Origin: Comamonas sp. lk
GTDB lineage: Bacteria; Pseudomonadota; Gammaproteobacteria; Burkholderiales; Burkholderiaceae_C
DNA length: 16,049 nt
Direction of reading: 5' to 3'
NCBI GenBank assembly: GCA_945901215.1
Contig: CAMDKE010000018.1
Coordinates: 1 to 16,049 of the forward strand
Numbering within the stretch: the stretch's first letter is position 1; each line of letters opens with the position of its first letter. Of the stretch, positions 6,826 to 14,279 are shown piece by piece. The notes beneath the pieces were generated by a model that saw only the letters and a program-made list of their open reading frames with translations, had not been told where the DNA came from and ran no database searches. The position numbers and the translations under genes are program-made.

Positions 6826-7988
6826 CAGGGGTCCAACATCAAGGTAATCGGTCCTGTGTCGGACTTCGGGTGCGATCCCTGCTTCTGCGAGGGCATCAGT
6901 AGCGCAGAATCGCCGCTGTTTTGCAGGCGCCACATCAGATTCGATGGCGAGTCGGCGTGGGCGATACCTTCTTGCTGGTTGATTGCACCCGATGCAATAA
7001 GCCGCGCAATGTCCTGCTCGAACGACTGGGAGCCCTGCGAAATGGATTGCTCCATGGCAGCCGGTATTTCGGAAAACTCGCCGCGTTCAATCAACTCGGC
7101 CACCCGCACGGTGTTCATCATCACCTCGCAGGCGGCTAAGCGTTGGCCGCTGGCCGTTCGAATCAGGCGCTGGGACAGCATGGCTTTCAAGGCCACCGAC
7201 ATATCGAGTCGGACCGACTCGCGCGCTTGCGCCGGATAGAAACCCAAAATCTGGGTCAATGCGTGGTAGCTGTTGTTGGCATGCAGCGTGGCCATACACA
7301 GGTGGCCCGATTGCGCGAAGGCCAATGCCGCCGACATGGTTTGCTGGTCCCGAATTTCGCCAATAAAAATCACATCGGGCGCCTGGTGCATGGCATTTTT
7401 CATCGCCAGTTCGACGGACAGGGCATCCGCCCCAATTTCACGCTGGTTGACGATAGACTTTTTGTGCTGGAACAAAAACTCGATTGGATCCTCAAAGGTC
7501 AGTATGTGGCCTGAGGTGTTTTTGTTCCGGTGGTCAATCATTGACGCCATGGTGGTACTTTTGCCCGCTCCGGTGGCGCCCACCATCAGCACCAAGCCGC
7601 GCTTTTCCATCACCAGGCGTTGCAAAACCGGGGGCAGTTGGCTGTCTAGCAACGATGGAATTACAAAGGGCACAAAGCGAATGACCAGAGCTACGGTGCC
7701 GCGCTGAATGAACGCACTGACCCGAAAGCGCCCTAAACCGTCAAGAGGAATCACGGTGGAGAGCTCGTGGCGCGTGGCCAATACCTCCATTTGCCCGGCT
7801 GACACCATGCTGGCGAGCAACTCCTTGGGCGCGTCCTTGCCAAGCGACTGGCTGGTGATCGGCACGCACAGGCCATTGATTCGTATGGTGGGTGGGCAAT
7901 TGGCAGAAAGGTAGAGGTCGGAGGCGCGTTTGTCCACCATGAAGCGCAGCATGCGTTCTAAAACGTCGTTTTTTACCGTTTCAGTCAT
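6825..7988 (-). CDS. PilT/PilU-family type IV pilus ATPase, PilU-like
   Basis: A hexameric secretion ATPase of the family that powers pilus retraction at the inner-membrane base. Using the ATG at 7988 (387 residues) it has the N-terminal PAS-like domain (KRASDLYLSA, 20–29), Walker A GATGAGKST (137–145), Asp box FEDPIEF (about 165–171), Walker B VIFIGEIRD (206–214) and His box CMATLHANN (231–239). All catalytic elements are intact. The C-terminal stretch SFEQDIARLIASGAI followed by HADSPSNL matches PilU better than PilT. About 35 further residues form a Ser/Gln-rich tail. A GTG at 8000 is an alternative start; neither has a clear ribosome binding site. It lies 45 bases after dapD and shares one base with the dapE start, so it is embedded in a lysine cluster with no pilus genes nearby. 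I give no symbol because the true pilT–pilU pair may be elsewhere. Confidence 0.85.
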   Translation of the reverse strand: MTETVKNDVLERMLRFMVDKRASDLYLSANCPPTIRINGLCVPITSQSLGKDAPKELLASMVSAGQMEVLATRHELSTVIPLDGLGRFRVSAFIQRGTVALVIRFVPFVIPSLLDSQLPPVLQRLVMEKRGLVLMVGATGAGKSTTMASMIDHRNKNTSGHILTFEDPIEFLFQHKKSIVNQREIGADALSVELAMKNAMHQAPDVIFIGEIRDQQTMSAALAFAQSGHLCMATLHANNSYHALTQILGFYPAQARESVRLDMSVALKAMLSQRLIRTASGQRLAACEVMMNTVRVAELIERGEFSEIPAAMEQSISQGSQSFEQDIARLIASGAINQQEGIAHADSPSNLMWRLQNSGDSALLMPSQKQGSHPKSDTGPITLMLDP

Positions 7989-8033
7989 GGTTGAAAACAC
8001 TGCTCAATGTCGGCGGTTTACCCTGGAGAGGAG

Positions 8034-8858
8034 TTAATCGCGCAATAAGTCGTTGAGCGAGGTCTTGGCCCGGGTTTGTGCGTCCACACGCTTGACGATG
8101 ATGGCGGCGTACAGGCTGTATTTGCCGTCGTTTTTGGGCAAACTGCCGCTGATCACCACCGAGCCTGAAGGGATGCGTCCATAGCTTACGGTGTCGGTGG
8201 CGCGGTCATAAATCGGGGTGCTCTGGCCCAGGTATACGCCCATGGAAATGACTGAGTTTTCTTCGACGATCACGCCCTCCACCACTTCGGAGCGCGCGCC
8301 GATAAAGCAGTTGTCTTCGATGATGGTCGGGCCGGCCTGCATGGGCTCAAGCACGCCGCCAATGCCAACGCCGCCGCTGAGGTGCACGTTTTTGCCGATT
8401 TGAGCGCAAGAACCCACAGTGGCCCAGGTGTCGACCATGGTTCCCTCGTCCACGTAAGCGCCAATGTTGACGTAAGAGGGCATCAAAATGACACCCTTGG
8501 CAATGTGGCTGCCGCGCCGTGCAACAGCCGGGGGCACCACGCGCACGCCAGTGGCCTTCATTTCGGCTTCGCTCATGCCGGCAAATTTGGTCGGCACCTT
8601 GTCGTAAAAGCCCAGGTCGCCCGCTTGGATGAGGGCGTTGTCCTTGAGCCGAAAGCTCAGCAAAACCGCCTTCTTTATCCATTGGTGGGTGGTCCATTGA
8701 CCCACGCCGTCACGGGTGGCCACGCGCAGTTTGCCGTTATTGAGTTCCGAAATGACATGTTCCACGGCATCCGACACTTCTTTGGGTGCTGATTGGATGG
8801 TGATATTGGCGCGGTTTTCCCACGCGGCGTCGAGGATGGCTTGGAGTTGCTGGGTCAT
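8034..8858 (-). CDS. dapD: Tetrahydrodipicolinate N-succinyltransferase
   Basis: The enzyme transfers succinate from succinyl-CoA to tetrahydrodipicolinate, the entry step of the succinylase branch of diaminopimelate and lysine synthesis. It is cytoplasmic and, in the family, a trimer. The 274 residues equal the E. coli length. An N-terminal helical domain (about 1–100) precedes a left-handed beta-helix built of hexapeptide repeats (about 105–235), visible as the periodic short hydrophobic residues of HIAKGVILMPSYVNIGAYVD and GTMVDTWATVGSCAQIGKNV. The substrate-binding segment SGGVGIGGVLEP and the C-terminal KRVDAQTRAKTSLNDLLRD are typical of DapD. The ATG at 8858 has no evident ribosome binding site. 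dapC ends 76 bases upstream, and that spacer holds three GGTCGT repeats. Confidence 0.97.
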   Translation of the reverse strand: MTQQLQAILDAAWENRANITIQSAPKEVSDAVEHVISELNNGKLRVATRDGVGQWTTHQWIKKAVLLSFRLKDNALIQAGDLGFYDKVPTKFAGMSEAEMKATGVRVVPPAVARRGSHIAKGVILMPSYVNIGAYVDEGTMVDTWATVGSCAQIGKNVHLSGGVGIGGVLEPMQAGPTIIEDNCFIGARSEVVEGVIVEENSVISMGVYLGQSTPIYDRATDTVSYGRIPSGSVVISGSLPKNDGKYSLYAAIIVKRVDAQTRAKTSLNDLLRD

Positions 8859-8874
8859 GGTGCTTGTCGCTAAA

Positions 8875-8902
8875 GGTCGTTAGGGGTCGTGAGGGGGGTC
8901 GT
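8875..8902. repeat. Three short direct repeats upstream of dapD
   Basis: GGTCGT occurs at 8875–8880, 8885–8890 and 8897–8902 (plus-strand reading), each followed by TA, GA and TA respectively. The copies are spaced 10 and 12 bases apart, about one helical turn, in the 76-base dapC–dapD spacer. Such spacing suits a protein array on one DNA face or an RNA-level element. No function can be assigned from the sequence. Confidence 0.4.
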
Positions 8903-8934
8903 TATGGAAAGCAATTGTTTTGCAGGGTGCCACG

Positions 8935-10146
8935 TCAGGATGTCTGGTTGCGGGTTTGGACGAATGCCACTATGCGTTGGGCGGCTTCCAAACATTCGTC
9001 GGTTTGCGCTACCAGTGCCATGCGAATGCGTCCGGCACCCGGGTTGTGGCCACGGGACTCTCGCGCCAAATACGAGCCGGGCAAAACCGTCACATTGTAG
9101 GCAGCGTAAAGGTCGCGGGAGAAATTCTCGTCGCTGCCCTGCACGGCGGCCCACAAATAGAAACCGGCGTCGGGCAAAGCCACGTCTAACACTGTGGCCA
9201 GCAGGGGCGTGATTTGTGCGAATTTTTCGCGGTAGAGCGCGCGGTTTTCCACCACGTGCGCTTCGTCGTTCCAGGCGGCGATGCTGGCGCTTTGCACCAC
9301 CGGGCTCATGGCGCTGCCATGGTAGGTGCGGTAGAGCAAAAACTGCTGGATCAGCGTGGCGTCACCTGCGCAAAAGCCGCTGCGCATGCCCGGCACGTTG
9401 CTGCGCTTGGACAGGCTGCTGAAGGACACCAGGTTTTTGAAGTCGCTGCGGCCTAGTTGCGTGGCGGCCTCCAGACCACCCAGGGGCGGCTCGTCACGGA
9501 AATAGATTTCGCTGTAACACTCGTCGCTGGCGATCACGAAGCCAAATCGGTCGCTCAGATCAAACAGCATGCGCCATTCCGACAAGGGCATGACCGCGCC
9601 TGCGGGATTGCCCGGACTGCAAACAAACAGGAGCTGCGTGCGCTGCCACACCGCCTCGGGCACGCTGGCCCAGTCCTGAGCAAAGTTGCGCTGGGGGTCG
9701 GACGCCACAAAATACGGCTCGGCTCCAGCCAAGAGCGCGGCACCTTCGTAAATTTGGTAGAACGGATTGGGACAGACCACCAGCGGCTTGGCGCCGTCCG
9801 CCTGGGGACTCAATACGGTTTGGGCGAAAGCAAAAAGCGCCTCGCGTGATCCGTTGATGGGCAGTATCTGTGCGGCCGGATTCACTTCCAGCCGGTAGCG
9901 GCGTCGCAACCAATGGCCGACGGCACTGCGCAATGCCGGGTCGCCCGCGCTGGCCGGGTAGGCGGACAGTCCGCTGCCGTGGATGGCCTGGCAATATGCA
10001 TCCTTGATCAGTGCCGGTGTGGCGTGTCGCGGCTCACCAATACCCAGGCTGATCGGGGAATATGCAGGGTTGGGTGCAGCGTCGGCGAATAAACGGCGCA
10101 GGCGTTCAAACGGATAGGCCTGCAATAGCGGCAAATATGCATTCAT
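8935..10146 (-). CDS. dapC: Succinyldiaminopimelate transaminase
   Basis: A PLP-dependent class I aminotransferase that converts N-succinyl-2-amino-6-ketopimelate to N-succinyl-LL-diaminopimelate, the step between DapD and DapE. The 403 residues carry the expected fold markers: GIGEPRH (35–41), NGSREALF (98–105) for phosphate contact, SPGNPAG (177–183), SDECYSE (207–213) with the cofactor-nitrogen Asp208, and Lys247 in SLSKRSNVPGMRSGF as the PLP Schiff-base lysine. GAGRIRMALV near the C-terminus supplies the carboxylate-binding arginine. The N-terminus (LQAYPFERLRRLF) is typical of betaproteobacterial DapC, and linkage to dapD and dapE supports the specific function over other aminotransferases. 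The ATG at 10146 begins the cluster and has no ribosome binding site; a GATAAT hexamer lies 8 bases upstream. Confidence 0.93.
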   Translation of the reverse strand: MNAYLPLLQAYPFERLRRLFADAAPNPAYSPISLGIGEPRHATPALIKDAYCQAIHGSGLSAYPASAGDPALRSAVGHWLRRRYRLEVNPAAQILPINGSREALFAFAQTVLSPQADGAKPLVVCPNPFYQIYEGAALLAGAEPYFVASDPQRNFAQDWASVPEAVWQRTQLLFVCSPGNPAGAVMPLSEWRMLFDLSDRFGFVIASDECYSEIYFRDEPPLGGLEAATQLGRSDFKNLVSFSSLSKRSNVPGMRSGFCAGDATLIQQFLLYRTYHGSAMSPVVQSASIAAWNDEAHVVENRALYREKFAQITPLLATVLDVALPDAGFYLWAAVQGSDENFSRDLYAAYNVTVLPGSYLARESRGHNPGAGRIRMALVAQTDECLEAAQRIVAFVQTRNQTS

Positions 10147-10154
10147 GGGACGTT

Positions 10155-10160
10155 ATTATC
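10155..10160 (-). promoter_or_regulatory. Possible -10 element upstream of dapC
   Basis: GATAAT (minus strand, 10160–10155) matches five of six bases of the sigma-70 -10 consensus. It ends 8 bases before the dapC ATG, which would give a nearly leaderless transcript and fits the missing ribosome binding site. No good -35 hexamer was found 15–19 bases upstream, so support is weak. Confidence 0.25.
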
Positions 10161-10236
10161 GTCGAATTGCTGCCAAATGCCCTATTGCCCTCGCGGTGGT
10201 GCTGAGTAAGACCTTGGCGTTTTGAGGAGATTTTCC

Positions 10237-10608
10237 ATGCCTGATGGCTTAGCCTCTTTCCCCATTTACGGGCGCCTTCACGTGCAAGGCGCTTTGGACT
10301 ATTTAGGTGACGCCCAGGCCCTGCAAGACATGCTGCCCATCTTGTGCGCTACCCTGGAAAAAGATGTGCCGGCCGTGGCCTTGTTGTTGGCCCAGGGGGA
10401 AAGGTATGCCGCTGCCCGCTGCTTGCATTCGCTCAAGGGCTTTGTCCCGGTTTTTTGCCATGAGGACCTCGGAGCAGAGTTGGTCGCGGTAGAGCGGCTG
10501 TGTTGCAGCGCCGACGCGCCGGGCATCGATGCCGCGTTTGACCATTTGGCACCCAAGCTGCTGTTGCTGGCGAAGGAGGCCGCGCACTATTTGGTCCAGG
10601 CCGGGTGA
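10237..10608 (+). CDS. Small stand-alone Hpt (histidine phosphotransfer) domain protein
   Basis: A 123-residue cytoplasmic protein that appears to be a single four-helix Hpt domain, the module that relays phosphate between two-component regulators. The diagnostic motif is CLHSLKGFVPVF (62–73), with His64 as the phospho-acceptor and Lys67-Gly68 after it, as in the HxLKG consensus. The helices before and after it (about 24–52, 56–72, 77–91 and 94–119) fit the fold. There is no kinase, receiver or membrane segment, so it must work with partners encoded elsewhere. The ATG at 10237 is chosen because GAGGAG at 10224–10229 lies 7 bases upstream, a strong ribosome binding site. A TTG at 10222 is unlikely. 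It diverges from dapC and precedes smc by 110 bases. The domain call is based on one motif plus length. Confidence 0.7.
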   Translation: MPDGLASFPIYGRLHVQGALDYLGDAQALQDMLPILCATLEKDVPAVALLLAQGERYAAARCLHSLKGFVPVFCHEDLGAELVAVERLCCSADAPGIDAAFDHLAPKLLLLAKEAAHYLVQAG

Positions 10609-10641
10609 TCGCGGTAGCGGCTTTGCTGCGCCGCAGTATCA

Positions 10642-10653
10642 TCGGTGCACCGA
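10642..10653. promoter_or_regulatory. 12-base perfect palindrome upstream of smc
   Basis: TCGGTGCACCGA is a perfect 12-base palindrome located 66 bases before the smc start, in the 110-base hpt–smc spacer. A weaker inverted repeat (GCGGC 10617–10621 and GCCGC 10630–10634) lies just upstream, without a T tract, so it is not a convincing terminator. The palindrome could be a repressor site for smc. This is inferred from symmetry and position. Confidence 0.35.
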
Positions 10654-10718
10654 AACCAGCCGATAAAAATCGCTTTTTGGTAATCAAATCAAGAGCTTAG
10701 CCCCAATTTTTTCTTTTT

Positions 10719-13700
10719 GTGCGCCTCAATTCCATCAAGCTCTCCGGGTTTAAATCCTTTGTTGAGCCCACCAATTTTTTGTTGCCAGGGCAACTGGTGG
10801 GTGTGGTGGGCCCCAACGGGTGTGGCAAATCCAACATCATGGACGCCGTGCGCTGGGTGTTGGGCGAGAGCCGCGCCAGCGAACTGCGTGGCGAGTCCAT
10901 GCAAGACGTTATTTTCAACGGCACGACCACCCGCAAACCGGCCAGCCGCGCCAGTGTGGAGCTGGTGTTTGACAACGCCGACCACCGCGCTGGCGGCCAA
11001 TGGGGTCAGTTTGGCGAAATTGCCGTTCGCCGGGTGCTCACCCGCGACGGGACATCGAGCTACTTCATCAACAACCAGGTGGTGCGTCGGCGAGATGTGC
11101 AAGACGTGTTTTTGGGCACGGGCCTGGGGCCACGTGCTTACGCCATCATTGGGCAGGGCACGATCAGCCGCATCATTGAGTCCAAACCCGAAGAATTGCG
11201 CTTGTTTCTGGAAGAAGCGGCCGGCGTCTCTAAATACAAAGAACGCCGCCGCGAAACCGAACACCGCCTGAGCGACACCCGCCTGAACCTGACGCGGGTC
11301 GAAGACATCTTGCGCGAACTCAACAGCTCCTTAGAAAAGCTGGAAAAACAAGCGCAAGTGGCCCTGCAATACAAGCAATTGCAGCTTGAGGTGACCCAAA
11401 AACAGCACCAACAATGGTTTTTGAAACGCGCCGAAGCCCAGGCCGACCAGGCCAAAGTGCAAACTGAGGCGCAAAGCGCGGTACTTGCATTAGAGGCCCG
11501 CCTGGCCGACCTGCGCCACATCGAGGCCGACCTGGAGTTGGTGCGCCAGGCCCATTACGCAGCGGCCGACGAGGTAAATCAGCGCCAAGGTTTGCTCTAT
11601 GAGGCCAGTGCCGAAGTAGGCCGCTTGGAGGCGGAAATTCGTTTTGTGGTCGATGGCCGCCAGCGCGTGGAGCAGCGCATGGCCACGCTTCAAGAGCAAA
11701 TCTTGCAATGGGCGCAGCGCAAGACCCAGGCCGGCCAAGAAATCGAGCGCCTGGGCGAGCTGGCCACGGCCGGGGCCCAGCACACGGAGTTGCTGTCCGC
11801 CCAGCTGGACGACCATGCGCAGCAGCTGCCCCAGCTGGAAGACGCCTTGGAGCACGCGCAATCGACCGCCAACGCCCAGCGCAGCGCGGTCTCGCAAGTG
11901 CAGCAAGCGCTTGGCGTGTTGGCCGCCGAGCAGCGCAATGTGCAGGAGCAAAGCCGCCAGTTGACGACCCGCCGAGAGCGACTGACCGCAGAAAAAAGCG
12001 CCTTGGTGGCCGCTGATGAGCCGCGTTTGCTCGCCCTGCAGCAAGAGTGCGATGCCGCCCAATTGCAGGCGGAAATCGCCCAGGCGGCCGTCGACGACCT
12101 GCAAGACAGCGTGCCTCTGCTCGACGAAGCCCGGCGCACGCAGCAAGACCGGGTCAACCACGAGTCGGCACGGCATGCGGACTTGTCGGCCCGGCTGGAG
12201 GCGCTCAAGGCCTTGCAGGAGCGCGTTCGTACCGACGGAAAGCTCCAACCCTGGCTGACCAAGCACGGTTTGGAAGGCTTGCAAGGCCTGTGGAGCCGAA
12301 TCGATGTTGAGGCCGGATGGGAAAACGCCGTGGAAGCGGCGCTGCGCGACCGGCTGGGTTCCTTGGAGGTCTCACGCTTGGAATTGGTGCGGTCGTTTGC
12401 CAGCGACGCTCCACCGGCAAAACTGTCATTTTTTAGCCCCCCGCTTGCGGGTACTACGGCTGCTGCATCTGCGCTTCCCCGGCTGTCAGACTTGGTTCGC
12501 GTACATGACGCTGGCTTGGCCGCGGTTTTGGCCGTATGGCTGCAGGGCTGCTACTGCGCTACCAGCCTGGACGAAGCCTTGGCCCAGCGCGGCAGCCTGG
12601 CGCCTGGTGAAACCCTTTTTGTGGCCCAGGGCCATGGTGTGGGCTTGCACAGCGTGGGTTTTTATGCCCAGGATGCGGAGCAAGCCGGTTTGCTGGCGCG
12701 CGCCCACGAGATCCAAAACTTGGAAAAAGAGGTGCGCGCCCAAACGCTGATGGCCCAGGAGTCGCGCGCGGCGCTGGCACGCGCCGAGTCAGCGTATGCC
12801 GAAAGCGCCCAGCAATTGGTGGCACTGCGTCGACAGGCGCAAGAGGTTCAGGCGCGCAACCACAGCCTGCAGGTCGAAGTTTTGCGCCTGGCGCAACTGT
12901 GCGAGCAGGTTCGCAGCCGCAGCCTGCAAATCGCCACCGATGGCGCCGATCTGGACGCCCAGCTTGAGGACTTGCAAGAGCGCGCTGCTGTGGCGGAGGC
13001 CCAGTTTGAGACCTTGGATCTGGAATTGGCCCAAAGCCAGGAGCGCCACGCCGAACTCGATGAACAGGTCATCTGGTGCCGCAGCCGCCTGACCCAGTCC
13101 TTGGAGCAACAGCGCTCGCTGGAGCGCCAGGCCCAAGAAGCCAGTTTTTCGCAACGCAGCCTCGATGCCCGCAACGGCGAACTGGTGCGCGCCGTGCAAA
13201 CGGCCGACGAGCAAACCCAAGCGCTGACGGACGAATGCGCACGCGCCACCGTGGAGTTGGAGCGACTCACCGACGCCGCAGCCCAGGCGGGCTTGCAAAG
13301 TGCCTTGGAGCTCAAGGCGCAACGTGAGCATCAACTCGGCGCCAAGCGCAGCGAATACGACGACCTAACCGCAAAATTGCGCGCCAGCGACGAGCGGCGC
13401 TTGCAATTGGAGCGCGCATTGGAGCCCTTGCGCCAGCGCATCACCGAGTTCCAGCTCAAAGAGCAGGCGGCCCGTTTGGGGTTTGAACAGTACCAAAACC
13501 AGTTGTTTGAAGCCCAAGCCGACCTGGACGCCCTGGCGCTGAGTCTGCAGGCGCAGCCGGTGCGGCTGTCAGGATTGCAAAGTGAAATTGACCGCATCCA
13601 CCGCGACATTGCGGCCCTGGGCGCGGTCAACTTGGCGGCTTTGGATGAATTGACCACCGGGCGCGAGCGCAAAGAGTTTTTGGATGCGCAAAGCCTCGAC

Positions 13701-14234
13701 CTCAACCAGGCCATGGCGACGCTGGAAGACGCCATTCGCAAGATCGACGCCGAGACGCGCGATCTGTTATCGACCACCTTTAACGAAGTCAACACCCATT
13801 TCGGTCGCATGTTCCCGGAGCTCTTTGGCGGCGGCAATGCCCGGCTGGTAATCACCGGCGACGAGATATTGGATTCGGGCGTGCAAGTGATTGCGCAACC
13901 ACCGGGCAAAAAAAACCAGACCATTCACCTCCTCTCGGGCGGCGAAAAAGCGCTGACTGCGATTGCGCTGGTGTTTGCTATTTTTCAGCTCAACCCGGCG
14001 CCGTTTTGTCTGCTTGACGAGGTCGATGCACCGCTGGATGACGCCAACACCGAGCGCTACGCCAAACTGGTCACCAGCATGAGCGCAAGCACCCAGTTCT
14101 TGTTCATCAGCCACAACAAAATTGCCATGGAAATGGCTGAGCAGCTGATTGGCGTCACGATGCAAGAGCAGGGCGTGTCGCGCATCGTTGCAGTGGATAT
14201 GGAAGCGGCCGTGGACCTGGTGCAGCAGCCCTAG
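10719..14234 (+). CDS. smc: Chromosome segregation protein SMC (condensin ATPase)
   Basis: The SMC subunit of bacterial condensin, which forms a long ring-like dimer that compacts and segregates DNA. At 1171 residues it is full length. The N-terminal head has Walker A GPNGCGKSN (31–39). Two long coiled coils rich in Glu, Gln, Ala and Arg (about 165–500 and 663–1000) flank a hinge domain (about 505–660, from KLQPWLTKHG to AHEIQNL). The C-terminal head has signature LSGGEK (1072–1077) and Walker B FCLLDEVDAPLDD, with Asp1100 and Glu1101. Translation begins at GTG (10719): the protein sequence there (MRLNSIKLSGFKSF) is the exact family start, and no ATG fits. There is no ribosome binding site; a T-rich stretch precedes the codon. 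zipA follows after 45 bases and ligA after that, a common order in this group. ScpA and ScpB are not in the window. Confidence 0.97.
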   Translation: MRLNSIKLSGFKSFVEPTNFLLPGQLVGVVGPNGCGKSNIMDAVRWVLGESRASELRGESMQDVIFNGTTTRKPASRASVELVFDNADHRAGGQWGQFGEIAVRRVLTRDGTSSYFINNQVVRRRDVQDVFLGTGLGPRAYAIIGQGTISRIIESKPEELRLFLEEAAGVSKYKERRRETEHRLSDTRLNLTRVEDILRELNSSLEKLEKQAQVALQYKQLQLEVTQKQHQQWFLKRAEAQADQAKVQTEAQSAVLALEARLADLRHIEADLELVRQAHYAAADEVNQRQGLLYEASAEVGRLEAEIRFVVDGRQRVEQRMATLQEQILQWAQRKTQAGQEIERLGELATAGAQHTELLSAQLDDHAQQLPQLEDALEHAQSTANAQRSAVSQVQQALGVLAAEQRNVQEQSRQLTTRRERLTAEKSALVAADEPRLLALQQECDAAQLQAEIAQAAVDDLQDSVPLLDEARRTQQDRVNHESARHADLSARLEALKALQERVRTDGKLQPWLTKHGLEGLQGLWSRIDVEAGWENAVEAALRDRLGSLEVSRLELVRSFASDAPPAKLSFFSPPLAGTTAAASALPRLSDLVRVHDAGLAAVLAVWLQGCYCATSLDEALAQRGSLAPGETLFVAQGHGVGLHSVGFYAQDAEQAGLLARAHEIQNLEKEVRAQTLMAQESRAALARAESAYAESAQQLVALRRQAQEVQARNHSLQVEVLRLAQLCEQVRSRSLQIATDGADLDAQLEDLQERAAVAEAQFETLDLELAQSQERHAELDEQVIWCRSRLTQSLEQQRSLERQAQEASFSQRSLDARNGELVRAVQTADEQTQALTDECARATVELERLTDAAAQAGLQSALELKAQREHQLGAKRSEYDDLTAKLRASDERRLQLERALEPLRQRITEFQLKEQAARLGFEQYQNQLFEAQADLDALALSLQAQPVRLSGLQSEIDRIHRDIAALGAVNLAALDELTTGRERKEFLDAQSLDLNQAMATLEDAIRKIDAETRDLLSTTFNEVNTHFGRMFPELFGGGNARLVITGDEILDSGVQVIAQPPGKKNQTIHLLSGGEKALTAIALVFAIFQLNPAPFCLLDEVDAPLDDANTERYAKLVTSMSASTQFLFISHNKIAMEMAEQLIGVTMQEQGVSRIVAVDMEAAVDLVQQP

Positions 14235-14279
14235 GGGCCACAATCAGTCGCTTACTAAAAGAGATGGAGATAGCACAAC

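Noticed and set aside
6826..6933. 36-residue N-terminal extension of DapE
   Set aside because: It lies inside the PilU-like gene and matches no DapE; the ATG at 6825 fits both family length and the TGATG junction.
10617..10634. GCGGC/GCCGC inverted repeat after the Hpt gene as a terminator
   Set aside because: The stem is five pairs with an 8-base loop and no T tract follows directly, so it does not meet the usual form.
11490..12284. 264-codon open frame antisense to smc
   Set aside because: Composition mirrors the smc coiled-coil codons (Leu/Gln/Gly-rich), with no family resemblance and no ribosome binding signal.
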